A DNA stretch of 64,000 bases from Hyphomicrobiales bacterium. GTDB taxonomy: Bacteria; Pseudomonadota; Alphaproteobacteria; Rhizobiales; Rhizobiaceae. Shown here one piece after another: positions 43,130-52,356 of the stretch (positions are counted from its first letter, which is position 1; every line of letters starts with the position of its first letter). The position numbers and the translations under genes are program-made. Under the pieces are notes generated by a model, which ran no database searches, had not been told where the DNA came from, and saw only the letters and a list, made by a program, of their open reading frames with translations. The stretch spans positions 1-64,000 of the forward strand of contig UEIF01000043.1 of the NCBI GenBank assembly GCA_900468805.1, given 5' to 3'.

Positions 43130-44074
43130 ATGAAGCTCGTCGGTTTATTCAATCGCGACGGCGGTACCTTCAGAACGACAGACATGCAGGCATATGAAAG
43201 GCGCGCGGAAGAAGTCTTCCGCGAAGCCGGCCATGATTTCGATGCCATCGTCTTCTCCGGCAACGAGATCGTTCCCGCCATGGAACGGGCAGCGCGGCGT
43301 GACGACATCGACGGCATAGTCGCCGGCGGCGGTGACGGCACCATTTCGGCAGCAGCGTCGATCGCCTGGAAGAACGGCGTAGCGCTCGGGGTCGTGCCGG
43401 CCGGTACCATGAACCTCTTTGCCCGCTCGCTGAAAGTGCCGCTCGATATCTGGCAAGCACTCGATGTGCTGGCTTTCGGCGAACTCGACAATGTCGATAT
43501 CGCCAGCGCCAACGGCAGGCCCTTCATCCACCAGTTCTCCGCCGGCCTGCATGCGCGCATGGTGCGCTACCGCAATTCCTACAGCTATCGCTCCCGCTTC
43601 GGAAAGATGCGCGCCAGCACTCGCGCCGCCTTCGGCGTCGTCTTCAACCCGCCGGAATTCGAGGTCGCCTTCGAGGCGGCCGGCATGAAAGAAACCCGCC
43701 GCGTCTCGGCGATATCGGTATCAAACAACCCCTTCGGCGAAAACGCGTTGCTCTATGCCGATAATCTGCGCAGCGGCGAACTTGGCTTCTACACCGCAAA
43801 ACCCCTGAAACCGCTCGGTGTCGCGCGATTGGCCATCGACATGCTGCGCGGCAAATTCCGCGAAAACGATGCGGTCATGGTCCTGCATCCGGCCGAGGTG
43901 CATCTGCACTTCCCGAAGCTGCGCGCCAAGGCGAACTGTGTGATGGATGGCGAGCTTCTGCCGCTGCAGCGCGACGTCACGATCAAGCTTCATCCCGGCG
44001 AGTTGAAGGTGCTGGTCAAACAGGGGCTCGCCGCACAGGAAGGCGAGGGGGAGCGGCGCGAGCCGGCCGCTTGA
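43130..44074 (+). CDS. Diacylglycerol kinase catalytic-domain protein (lipid kinase-like)
   Basis: A 314-residue protein of the DAGK/YegS family. The nucleotide-binding motif IVAGGGDGTISAAAS lies at about 64-78, then VVPAGTMNLFARSLKVP. The C-terminal beta domain contains SNNPFGENALLYADNLRSGE and CVMDGELLPLQ, the family end motif. Members phosphorylate diacylglycerol, phosphatidylglycerol or sphingoid lipids at the membrane. It is convergent with the GGDEF gene, with a gap of only three bases. The lipid substrate cannot be assigned. Confidence 0.9.
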   Translation: MKLVGLFNRDGGTFRTTDMQAYERRAEEVFREAGHDFDAIVFSGNEIVPAMERAARRDDIDGIVAGGGDGTISAAASIAWKNGVALGVVPAGTMNLFARSLKVPLDIWQALDVLAFGELDNVDIASANGRPFIHQFSAGLHARMVRYRNSYSYRSRFGKMRASTRAAFGVVFNPPEFEVAFEAAGMKETRRVSAISVSNNPFGENALLYADNLRSGELGFYTAKPLKPLGVARLAIDMLRGKFRENDAVMVLHPAEVHLHFPKLRAKANCVMDGELLPLQRDVTIKLHPGELKVLVKQGLAAQEGEGERREPAA

Positions 44075-44077
44075 CGC

Positions 44078-45886
44078 TCAGAGCGAAGCGGAGCGCCTGG
44101 CTCTAAAAGGAATGAGAGCGTTTTCGACGATATCCCGGTCCGCTTCGTCGTCGAACACACAGGTGCGGTTGCGTCCCTGCTTTTTGGCGCAGTAAAGCGC
44201 CTCATCGGCCGATGCGATAAGCTGTCGCCAGCCTTCGGTACCGCAGGCGCCGGAGGCGACGCCGATGCTGACGGTGACGGAGAGATCGACGCCGGTTTCC
44301 GCATCGCGGATGACATGCGCCTGAATGCGGCTGCTCAGTTCCTCCGCAAAAGCTGCGGTGGCCTCAAGATCGGCATTCGAAACGAGAACGGCGAATTCCT
44401 CGCCGCCATAGCGCGCGACAATATCCGTCGGCCGCATGGCGCTCTGCAGCAGTGACGCGATTTCGATGAGCACAGCGTCGCCGGTGAGGTGACCATAGGT
44501 ATCGTTGACCGTCTTGAAGTGATCGATATCGATCAGCATCAGGCAGACATCTTCCTCACGCTCCGAAGGGGCATTGCCGAAGCCTTCCAGCGCCCGGCGG
44601 TTCCATACGCCGGTCAGGCCGTCTTTCTCGGCCTGCATCTTCAGGCGGGCCTCATATTCGGCCCGCTCGTCAAGCTTGCCGCGAAGCAGTTCCAGCGCTT
44701 CGAACAGGCTGCGCATCTCCGGTGCCTTGGAGACCCCAAGGTTTGTCATGGCGTTGCCCTCGGCAAGCGCGATGATCTGCCGGCGCGCCGTCAGCAGCGG
44801 ATCGAGCATGTGAAGGCGGATGGAGCGGAAGAGGGCGAGCAGCACCGCCAGTGCAGAAGCCGTGATGACGGCAATGGCGGCCAGACGGTAGGAGGCTGCG
44901 TCATGCTGGGCCCTGTAGCGTTTCACGACATCATCGAGGAAGACCGTGCGCAGCCGCGCTAGTGGCTGCAGCGTCGGAACATAGTTGCGCGTCAGATCGA
45001 CGGCGGAGATCGAATAATCGCCGGAAATCTTGCCTTGTTCAATGAGGATCTTCACGAGGTCGAGGCCGGATCCGAAAAAGATCGTATCGACATCCTTCAT
45101 GAGCTTGGCAGACAGCGCATCATGATCGCTGACGATCTTCTGGCCCTGCATCAGCGTGCGCAATTCCAGAAGCCGCCCGATAGTGCGGTTTGCATCGGTG
45201 ATATGGCTGTCGCGCAGCGGCTGGCGTGTGGCGATCGGCCCCATGATCTGTGAGGCGGCCCGCCCGCCATATTCGCGCATGTCACTGATCATGCGTCCGG
45301 TGAGGAACGGCGCGGTCAGTTCCGGCCGGCGGCTCGTGAAGGCCGCCACGTGCCAGTCGACGACATGCTGGAAGGTTTCGATCACCTCGATCATTTCGCC
45401 GATCGCGCCCTGGACATCCTGCGGCCGGCGCTCGGCAAGGGGCGTTGCGGCAACCCGGTCCACGCCCTCACGGGCCTTGCGAAGCTGGTCCCTGGTATCG
45501 TCGATAGCCTTCTGCAGATCGGGCAGGGCGGAAGAGACATCGACGGCAAGCGGCTCGTCGAGAGCCTCGAGCGCCAGATCGCTGATGCGCCGGAAGACCC
45601 TCAGCCGCTCCGTCGCTGGGGCGCTGCTATCCGGCTCGATCGCCATGATGTCATTGGCCGGGCCGCGCTCCGCGGACATGTGGGTGGCGACCTCCAGAAC
45701 CTGTTGGAAGCGTTCCACGGCAAGCAGATTGTCATGAGTCGAACGGTAGCTCTCATAGGTCGGAATGAGGGCGCTTACCGTCAGAACGAGGGTGAGAAAG
45801 GCGACGATGACGGTCGCAAACAGCAGCTTTCCCTCAAGAGTGATGCGGTTCATCAAACCGATCCCTTTCCCTATCCGATTATCCAT
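44078..45886 (-). CDS. Membrane GGDEF protein (diguanylate cyclase)
   Basis: About 602 residues. An N-terminal transmembrane segment (LLFATVIVAFLTLVLTVSAL) and a second near 330-350 (LAAIAVITASALAVLLALF) enclose a helical periplasmic sensor of about 280 residues resembling nitrate/four-helix sensor regions. A HAMP-like stretch follows, then a GGDEF domain (about 425-585) with the active-site RYGGEEFAVLV and DIDHFKTVNDTYGHLTGDAV. The catalytic motif is intact, so it should make cyclic di-GMP. No EAL domain is present. ATG 45886 has GGAG six bases upstream; GTG 45907 is a longer option. Two PilZ-type proteins are encoded later in the window. Confidence 0.92.
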   Translation of the reverse strand: MDNRIGKGIGLMNRITLEGKLLFATVIVAFLTLVLTVSALIPTYESYRSTHDNLLAVERFQQVLEVATHMSAERGPANDIMAIEPDSSAPATERLRVFRRISDLALEALDEPLAVDVSSALPDLQKAIDDTRDQLRKAREGVDRVAATPLAERRPQDVQGAIGEMIEVIETFQHVVDWHVAAFTSRRPELTAPFLTGRMISDMREYGGRAASQIMGPIATRQPLRDSHITDANRTIGRLLELRTLMQGQKIVSDHDALSAKLMKDVDTIFFGSGLDLVKILIEQGKISGDYSISAVDLTRNYVPTLQPLARLRTVFLDDVVKRYRAQHDAASYRLAAIAVITASALAVLLALFRSIRLHMLDPLLTARRQIIALAEGNAMTNLGVSKAPEMRSLFEALELLRGKLDERAEYEARLKMQAEKDGLTGVWNRRALEGFGNAPSEREEDVCLMLIDIDHFKTVNDTYGHLTGDAVLIEIASLLQSAMRPTDIVARYGGEEFAVLVSNADLEATAAFAEELSSRIQAHVIRDAETGVDLSVTVSIGVASGACGTEGWRQLIASADEALYCAKKQGRNRTCVFDDEADRDIVENALIPFRARRSASL

Positions 45887-46018
45887 GCCGGCTCCGCTGC
45901 CGGTCACTGCACATGCCGGTATCAGGCATATATTACTGATGCCGAGTATATATCGGCGAGAATGCCAACAGGGTTAAGAAAAGCGTCTAGATGACTGTTA
46001 TATGACGGGTTATATTAA

Positions 46019-47365
46019 CTAGAGGCGCGCAAGATATGTACGGTAGTCGAAATCCGATACCGTGCGCAGATGCGCGATCGCTTCCTTGTACTTTGTGTCG
46101 CCGTAAAGCTTGCGATACCGCTCGCCGAAGATATCGGTGATGAAAGCCGAGTGCCGGAACGTCTCCACCGCCGTCAGGAAATCATGCGTGAGCCGCTTCG
46201 CGCCCGGCGGGGTGTAGGCGGGCGTCGTTTCCTCACCGGGATCGAGATCACCATCAAGGCCAAGCAGCATGCCGCCAAGGATAGCCGCCAGCAGCAGATA
46301 GGGGTTGGCATCGGCGCCCGCCACGCGATGCTCGATGCGTGCCGCCGGCCCGTTACTGTCGGGGATACGGATGGCCGTGCCGCGATGTCCTGTGCCCCAG
46401 GTGAGGTCGGTCGGCGCGAAGGATCCCGGCTGGAAACGGCGATAGGAATTGGCGAAGGGTGCAAAGACGAGCTGCGCCTCATGCATGGTCTGCAGCATGC
46501 CTGCCGTCACTGATTTCAAAAGCTTGGGCTCGCCGCCCTTGGCATCGAGAATATTGTTGCCATCCCTGTCGATGATGCTTGCATGAACATGCAGACCCGA
46601 ACCGGCATGTTCCGAATAGGGCTTGGCCATGCAGGTCGATTTCAGCCCGTGCTTGCGCGCTGCCTGCTCGGCGATGCGCTTCAGGTAGAGGCAGTCGTCG
46701 GCCGCAGCCAGCGCATCGGGCCGGTGCAACAGGTTCACCTCAAACTGGCCGGGGCCGAATTCCGCCGTCGTCGCCTCCGCCGGCAGGTCCATCGCTTTTG
46801 CATAGGCGCGCAACGTCTGCAGATAGGCGTCGAGCGCGTCGACGGCGCTCATGTCGTACAGCTGAAAGCCGTTCGGCTCGCCGCGGTAGGTGAGGCTAAC
46901 AGGCGGGGAGGGAATGCCCGTCTCGCGCCAGTTCTCCTCGACCACATAAAATTCCAGCTCGGTTGCCACGACGGGCGTCAGGCCGCGCTCGGCATAGCGT
47001 TCGAGCACAGAGGCGAGAATGCCGCGCGGGTCCATGAAGCTGCGGCTGCCGTCGAACTCGTGCATCGTGGCGAGCACCTGCATCGATCCCTCGGGCGCCC
47101 AGGGCATCGGCGTCAGGCTGCGGCGATCGGGGATGACATTGCCGTCGGGATCGCCGATCGTCAGCGACAGGCCGGTAATGTCGTCATTGTCGTCACCCCA
47201 GATGTCGAGCGACTGCGTCGAGGTCGGCAGGCGGATATCGCCGGCCCAGACTTTCTTTTCGGCCGAAAGCGGAAGCTGCTTGCCGCGCAGATCGCCATTC
47301 ATGCCAACGATCAGGATCTCGAAACGCGGATCGCCTTCTCCAGCCTCTTTGCCGTTGCTCGCCAT
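46019..47365 (-). CDS. Glutamine-synthetase-family enzyme, gamma-glutamylpolyamine synthetase-like
   Basis: A 448-residue GS-fold ligase. The N-terminal beta-grasp part has ILIVGMNGDLRGKQLPLS. The catalytic part has ATELEFYVVEE, then AEFGPGQFEVNLLH, the GSGLHVHASI metal/ammonia region and EHRVAGADANPYLLLAAILG. It differs from GlnA and fits the PuuA/GlnA-like group that glutamylates putrescine or other amines. It is divergent, 75 bases apart, from a class III aminotransferase of the putrescine-pyruvate type, which supports a polyamine role. ATG 47365 is used; an in-frame TTG at 47395 exists. Confidence 0.88.
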   Translation of the reverse strand: MASNGKEAGEGDPRFEILIVGMNGDLRGKQLPLSAEKKVWAGDIRLPTSTQSLDIWGDDNDDITGLSLTIGDPDGNVIPDRRSLTPMPWAPEGSMQVLATMHEFDGSRSFMDPRGILASVLERYAERGLTPVVATELEFYVVEENWRETGIPSPPVSLTYRGEPNGFQLYDMSAVDALDAYLQTLRAYAKAMDLPAEATTAEFGPGQFEVNLLHRPDALAAADDCLYLKRIAEQAARKHGLKSTCMAKPYSEHAGSGLHVHASIIDRDGNNILDAKGGEPKLLKSVTAGMLQTMHEAQLVFAPFANSYRRFQPGSFAPTDLTWGTGHRGTAIRIPDSNGPAARIEHRVAGADANPYLLLAAILGGMLLGLDGDLDPGEETTPAYTPPGAKRLTHDFLTAVETFRHSAFITDIFGERYRKLYGDTKYKEAIAHLRTVSDFDYRTYLARL

Positions 47366-47440
47366 GACCTTGAAAATCCTCTCGCAGAAGGCCAAGGTCG
47401 TAAACCATCACAGAAAGCCTTTCAATCCGAAGGTCTAATC

Positions 47441-48808
47441 ATGTCCGATACTTACCCGCTTTCGAACCTTGCCGCGATCGATGCCGCCCATCACCTGCAT
47501 CCCTTCTCCGACATGAAGAAGCTGAATGCCGAGGGAACGCGCATCATCCAGCGCGGCGAGGGCGTGCATATCTTCGATAACAACGGCAAAAAGTATCTCG
47601 ATGGTTTCGCCGGTCTCTGGTGCGTCAACATCGGCTACGGCCGCAAGGAAATCGCCGATGCCGTCGCAAGGCAGATGAACGAGCTTCCCTACTACAACAC
47701 CTTCTTCGGCACGACCTCGCCGCCGGCGACCCTGCTGGCCCAGAAGGTGACGTCCAAGGCCGGACCGCGCTTCAACCATATCTTCTTCACAGGCTCCGGC
47801 TCGGAGGCGAACGACACCTGGTTCCGCATGGCCCGCGTCTATTGGGCGGCGGTCGGCAAGCCCCAGAAGAAGACAGTCATTGCGCGGCGCAACGGCTATC
47901 ACGGTTCGACGGTCGCCGGTGCCAGCCTCGGCGGCATGAAATACATGCACGAGCAGGGCGACCTGCCGATATCAGGCATCGTCCATATCGGCCAGCCCTA
48001 TTGGTACGGCGAAGGCGGCGATCTCTCGCCCGCCGAATTCGGCCTGAAGGTTGCCCGCGAACTGGAAGCCAAGATTGATGAACTGGGTGAGGAGAATGTC
48101 GCGGCCTTCGTCGCCGAACCGATCCAGGGTGCGGCTGGTGTCATCATTCCGCCGGAGACCTATTGGCCGGAGATCGACCGAATCTGCAAGGCGCGCAACA
48201 TCTTGCTCGTCACCGACGAAGTCATTTGCGGCTTCGGCCGCCTCGGCGAATGGTTCGGCCATCAATATTTCGGCGTCGAGCCGGACTTTGCCCCAATTGC
48301 AAAGGGCTTGTCGTCAGGCTATCTGCCGATCGGCGGCGTGCTCGTCAGCGATCGCATTGCCGACGTGCTGATCAACGAGGTCGGCGATTTCAACCATGGC
48401 TTCACCTATTCCGGCCATCCGGTCTGCGCTGCCGCCGCCCTCGAAAACCTGCGCATCATCGAGGAGGAAAAGCTGGTCGAGCGCGTGCGCGATGACATCG
48501 GCCCCTATTTCGCCAAGAAATGGGGCGCCCTTGCCGAGCATGATTTCGTCGGCGAGGCTGAAAGCGTCGGCCTCATGGGCGGCCTGCAGCTTGCCGACGA
48601 CAAGAAGACCCGCACCCGCTTCGAAAAACCTGATCCGATCGGCGCGCTCGTGCGCAACCATGCTCTGACAAACGGCCTCGTGCTGCGCGCCACCGGCGAC
48701 CGCATGCTGGCCTCGCCGCCGCTCGTTATCAGTCACGAGGAGGTCGACGAGATGGCGCGCATCGCCAAGATTGCGTTGGATGCCGCCTGGAAGGAGCTAA
48801 GGGTTTAA
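47441..48808 (+). CDS. Class III aminotransferase (putrescine/omega-amino acid:pyruvate type)
   Basis: A 455-residue PLP enzyme that transfers an omega-amino group from an amine to pyruvate. It has YLDGFAGLWCVNIGYGRKEI, FFTGSGSEANDTWFRMARV (cofactor phosphate site), LLVTDEVICGFGRLG (Asp for the pyridine nitrogen) and Schiff-base Lys288 in APIAKGLSSGYLPIGG. The sequence is close in style to SpuC-like enzymes. ATG 47441 has AAGG seven bases upstream; the frame is open 858 bases further, antisense to the GS-like gene, which is shadow coding. Its stop overlaps the next convergent gene by four bases. Confidence 0.92.
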   Translation: MSDTYPLSNLAAIDAAHHLHPFSDMKKLNAEGTRIIQRGEGVHIFDNNGKKYLDGFAGLWCVNIGYGRKEIADAVARQMNELPYYNTFFGTTSPPATLLAQKVTSKAGPRFNHIFFTGSGSEANDTWFRMARVYWAAVGKPQKKTVIARRNGYHGSTVAGASLGGMKYMHEQGDLPISGIVHIGQPYWYGEGGDLSPAEFGLKVARELEAKIDELGEENVAAFVAEPIQGAAGVIIPPETYWPEIDRICKARNILLVTDEVICGFGRLGEWFGHQYFGVEPDFAPIAKGLSSGYLPIGGVLVSDRIADVLINEVGDFNHGFTYSGHPVCAAAALENLRIIEEEKLVERVRDDIGPYFAKKWGALAEHDFVGEAESVGLMGGLQLADDKKTRTRFEKPDPIGALVRNHALTNGLVLRATGDRMLASPPLVISHEEVDEMARIAKIALDAAWKELRV

Positions 48809-50295
48809 GGATAGGCGATCGCGTAGGCGAATTGATAGGTGTCGCCCGGCTGCCCGTAAATATAGGGCAGGGCGACGATACGCGTTTCCGGCTGCTTCAA
48901 GCCGGCTTGCGCCAGTACATCTCCAAAATATTCATTCGGCCAGGCCGGGGGCGTTTTGCCCTTGTCATCACGCCAGACGAAGACGATGGGATGTTTTGCG
49001 TCCAGCTGGAACTTCGGCTTGAAGTCCGGATAGAAATAGGACTGTACCGGGGTGCCGGGCATGAGCAGCCGCATATTGCCGTCGAGATGCGGGTCGTAAC
49101 CGACGATCAGCCCCGGCTCGCCGCCGATATCCTTGCGGATCGTCTCGGCGAAGCTGCCGTAGGGGATGTTCAGCCGCTGATATTTGCCGAAGAGCGGGCC
49201 GTAATAGGCGCGCGTGGCGAGCACGGCCAGCACGACGCCCATGATCACGCCGCTCACCGCCAGCGATGCGCGCAAGGGCGCTCCCGCGTCGACCTCGGCG
49301 CTGTCGGCCTTCATGCAGATATAGAGCGGCAGGATGAGGAAGAGTGGCGTCAGCCATCGGTCGGCGACGTTGTCGACGCCGGCAAGCAGGATCATCAGCG
49401 CAATCGCGCCGATCTCGATCAGCAGGATGCGCCCGGCAATTCTCGACCAGCGGCTGGAAGCGCGCCACATCGCCGGCAGCGATTTGGCAAAGAGCGCCAG
49501 AAAGATGACGACGGAGACGCCGGCGATGCCGACCATCGCGGAGATGAAGCGGAGAAAGCCGGTCGATATCTGCGAGAGATAGCCTTTCTCCTCCCCGGTC
49601 ATCTTGTGCAGCGTGCGATCGATGGCGAGGTCGAGATGCTGCAGGAACCAGATTGCATGCGGCGTGACGATGGCGATCGAAATCACGATGGTCAGTATCA
49701 GTCGCCGATCGAACAGGCGCTTGCGGAAATCGGTATCGATCAGCGCAGCAACGAATGCCGCGGCTGGAAGAAGCGCGAAATTATACTTCGATATGATGCC
49801 GATGCCGGTCGCAACGCCGACGATCGCATAGGAGATGGCCGACGGCGTCTTCAGCGTGCGGAAAAAGCCGTAGAGGAACAGCGATCCGGCAAAGATCGTC
49901 GCCACCGAATGCGTCAGGTCCCGCTGCGCCTCGAAGACGATCTGCGGCACGGTGAGCAGGCCAAGCGTTGCCACCACCACCAGGCTGCTGTTCTTCAATG
50001 TCAGCCGCGCCGTCAGCCAGTAGAAGACATAGGACAGGAACAGCATGGTGCATTTGAGGAGCGACAGCGAAAACAGCGACGCGCCAAGCAGCGATGTCAC
50101 CCCGTACTGCACCCAGTTGTAGAAGGGAGGTTGCGAATTATAGCCGAAGGCGAACCACTGCGAGAGCAGCATCTGCTCCGCCTCGTCCAGCTCCAGCGCA
50201 TTCGGAATGCTGAGCCGCACGATCAGGTGGAGCAGAAAATAGGTTCCGAGCACCGCCAGGATGAGATTGGGCCGGCGGCTGAAAAGGCTCTGCAC
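48805..50295 (-). CDS. ArnT/GT39-83-like membrane glycosyltransferase
   Basis: A protein of about 496 residues with ten or more hydrophobic segments. The first periplasmic loop carries the catalytic-type acidic residues (IPNALELDEAEQMLLSQW) followed by NSQPPFYNWVQYG, the pattern of polyprenyl-phosphate-sugar-dependent transferases. I place the start at GTG 50295, one base after the stop of the upstream GT2 gene; a longer version to ATG 50346 would overlap it. The partner GT2 gene probably makes the lipid-linked sugar donor. Rhizobial Rgt enzymes that add galacturonate to LPS are of this class, but the sugar and acceptor here are not determinable. Confidence 0.85.
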   Translation of the reverse strand: MQSLFSRRPNLILAVLGTYFLLHLIVRLSIPNALELDEAEQMLLSQWFAFGYNSQPPFYNWVQYGVTSLLGASLFSLSLLKCTMLFLSYVFYWLTARLTLKNSSLVVVATLGLLTVPQIVFEAQRDLTHSVATIFAGSLFLYGFFRTLKTPSAISYAIVGVATGIGIISKYNFALLPAAAFVAALIDTDFRKRLFDRRLILTIVISIAIVTPHAIWFLQHLDLAIDRTLHKMTGEEKGYLSQISTGFLRFISAMVGIAGVSVVIFLALFAKSLPAMWRASSRWSRIAGRILLIEIGAIALMILLAGVDNVADRWLTPLFLILPLYICMKADSAEVDAGAPLRASLAVSGVIMGVVLAVLATRAYYGPLFGKYQRLNIPYGSFAETIRKDIGGEPGLIVGYDPHLDGNMRLLMPGTPVQSYFYPDFKPKFQLDAKHPIVFVWRDDKGKTPPAWPNEYFGDVLAQAGLKQPETRIVALPYIYGQPGDTYQFAYAIAYP

Positions 50296-50296
50296 C

Positions 50297-51307
50297 TCAG
50301 CTTTCTCGGGAGAAGATCTGGCGCACGATATAATTCGGCGAGGCATCGTCGCGGTAGTAGGTCCGCGCGATCATCTCCGCCAGGATGCCGGTCGTGATCA
50401 TCTGCACGGACGACAGCAGCAGCACGACGCCGACCATCAGCATCGGTCGCGTGCCGATATCATTGCCCATGATGAACTTGTCGAAGCCGAGATAGAGCAG
50501 GATCAGCGCTGCGAGACCGCCGAGGCCGAGGCCGAGCGAGCCGAAGAAATGTCCCGGACGCGCCTTGTAGCGCATGAAGAACATCACCGACAGCAGGTCC
50601 AGGATCACGCGGAAGGTGCGTGAGATGCCGTATTTCGACGTGCCGTGCTGGCGTGCGTGATGGGTGACAGCCATTTCGCCGATGCGCGAGCTTGGCACGA
50701 CGCCGGCAACCCAGGCCGGGATGAAGCGATGCATCTCGCCCATCAGCTTCACCTGCTTGATGATCGAGGCACGGTAGATCTTCAGGCTGCAGCCGTAGTC
50801 GTGCAGCTTCACGCCGGTGATGCGGCCGATGAGGTAGTTCGCGCACCAGGAGGGGATCTTGCGGAGCAGCAGCCCGTCCTGGCGGTTCTTGCGCCAGCCG
50901 ACGAGCAGGTCGAGTTCGCGCCGTTCCAGCTCCGAGACCATCGAAGGGATATCCTTCGGGTCGTTCTGCAGGTCGCCGTCCATTGTGGCTATCAGCCGGC
51001 CTTGCGCCGTATCGATGCCTGCCTGCATGGCGGCGGTCTGGCCGAAATTGCGCTGCAGCTCGACGATGCGCAGCGTCAGTCCCTCGTGGTTGACGAACTT
51101 GCGGGCATTGACGAGCGTTGCATCGGTGCTGCCGTCGTCGACGAGGATCAGTTCCCAGCGATGCGGATAGTCGACCATCGCCGCGGCAATGCGCTCGACG
51201 AGCGGGCCGATGCTTTCTTCCTCGTTGAAGACAGGAACGACCAGCGACAGCTCGAGCGGTTGCACCTGATCATTCGCACCGCGAATGGACTCTACCGTTG
51301 TCTGCAA
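50297..51307 (-). CDS. GT2 polyprenyl-phosphate glycosyltransferase (ArnC/DPM1-like)
   Basis: A 336-residue GT2 enzyme. The catalytic domain has SLVVPVFNEEESIGPLV, LILVDDGSTDATL and the DxD-like ATMDGDLQNDPKDIP. Two C-terminal transmembrane helices follow (about 238-260 and 270-300), the layout of ArnC, GtrB and rhizobial RgtE-type proteins that load a sugar onto undecaprenyl or dodecaprenyl phosphate. The start is TTG with AGGAG nine bases upstream. It directly precedes the ArnT-like gene, a common donor-synthase plus transferase pair. Confidence 0.9.
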   Translation of the reverse strand: MQTTVESIRGANDQVQPLELSLVVPVFNEEESIGPLVERIAAAMVDYPHRWELILVDDGSTDATLVNARKFVNHEGLTLRIVELQRNFGQTAAMQAGIDTAQGRLIATMDGDLQNDPKDIPSMVSELERRELDLLVGWRKNRQDGLLLRKIPSWCANYLIGRITGVKLHDYGCSLKIYRASIIKQVKLMGEMHRFIPAWVAGVVPSSRIGEMAVTHHARQHGTSKYGISRTFRVILDLLSVMFFMRYKARPGHFFGSLGLGLGGLAALILLYLGFDKFIMGNDIGTRPMLMVGVVLLLSSVQMITTGILAEMIARTYYRDDASPNYIVRQIFSRES

Positions 51308-51389
51308 CTTTCATTTCTCCTAAAAGGCCCAGCAATGGAAAACCCGCTGGAAAACCAGCCGCCGCAGCCAAACTTAGGAAGCCTGATAC

Positions 51390-52349
51390 ATGAAGACCCC
51401 GAGTGTTGAAAGCGGGCAATCCTGGTTTCTGCGCAATCGCATGAGCCTGCTGACGGTGGCAATCGTCGCAGCCTATGCGCTTTTCATCGAATGGTTCTGG
51501 GGCTGGTCGGTCATATTGCAGCAATGGGCGGCCGTCGGTCCACGTCCGGTCATCGGCGCGCTGATACTCCTGACAAGCACCTATTTCCTACGTACATGGC
51601 GCATCTACGATTATTTTCCACGGGAGACGGCGGGCCGTTTCGCGGCCCTCTTCCGCGTCACCCAGATCCATAATCTCCTGAACATCATGCTGCCGTTCAG
51701 GGCAGGTGAGACCAGTTTTCCGGTGCTGATGCGCACGGAATTCGGCATCCCGCTGACGCGCGGCACCTCGGCGCTGTTCGTCATGCGATTGCTGGACCTG
51801 CATGCGCTGCTGGCCGCCGCCGGCCTCGGCTTTGCTGTGGCCGCCCCCAACGCAGCGTTCGCCTGGCTCGTCTGGGTGCTCTTTCTGTTCCTGCCGATCT
51901 TCGCCTTTGCCGCCCGCAAGCCGCTGCTGCGCCTCGGTGCGAAACTTCTGCCGCGCAAGGCGCAAGCGCTGCTTCATGAAATCGAGAACGGCCTGCCTTT
52001 CGATGCCGTCGCCTTTAGCCGTGCCTGGGCGATGACGATCGTCAACTGGCTGGTGAAGGTGCTGGTGCTCGCCTGGGCGCTCGGCCTGATGGGCGTTATG
52101 CCGATGGCCGCAAGCTTCGGCGGCGCGCTGGGCGGTGAGCTTTCCTCCGTGCTGCCTGTGCACGCGCCTGGCGGCGTCGGCACCTATCCTGCCGGCATCA
52201 CCGCCGGTGCCGTCGCATTCGGTGCATCGAGCGAACGCTCGGCCCTGGATGCCCTGGCGCAGGCAAGCGTCAGCGCGCATCTGCTCATCATCGTTTCCGC
52301 CTTGACGGGCACCGCCATCTCGCTACCGCTCGGCCGCCGTAAGGGTTGA
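51390..52349 (+). CDS. Lysylphosphatidylglycerol-synthase-TM-like flippase protein
   Basis: A 319-residue membrane protein with seven or eight helices. Features of the LPG_synthase_TM/UPF0104 family are visible: YFLRTWRIYDYFPRE, QIHNLLNIMLPFRAGETSFP and LSSVLPVHAPGGVGTYPAG near the end. Family members often act as lipid or lipid-linked-sugar flippases. ATG 51390 has AGGAAG eight bases upstream. It is divergent from the GT2 gene with a gap of 82 bases, so joint function in an envelope glycolipid pathway is plausible but unproven. Confidence 0.85.
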   Translation: MKTPSVESGQSWFLRNRMSLLTVAIVAAYALFIEWFWGWSVILQQWAAVGPRPVIGALILLTSTYFLRTWRIYDYFPRETAGRFAALFRVTQIHNLLNIMLPFRAGETSFPVLMRTEFGIPLTRGTSALFVMRLLDLHALLAAAGLGFAVAAPNAAFAWLVWVLFLFLPIFAFAARKPLLRLGAKLLPRKAQALLHEIENGLPFDAVAFSRAWAMTIVNWLVKVLVLAWALGLMGVMPMAASFGGALGGELSSVLPVHAPGGVGTYPAGITAGAVAFGASSERSALDALAQASVSAHLLIIVSALTGTAISLPLGRRKG

Positions 52350-52356
52350 GAACGGT

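Noticed and set aside
46583..47440. An 858-base upstream extension of the class III aminotransferase
   Set aside because: The extension is antisense to the GS-like gene. Aminotransferase similarity begins at ATG 47441, which has a proper ribosome-binding site.
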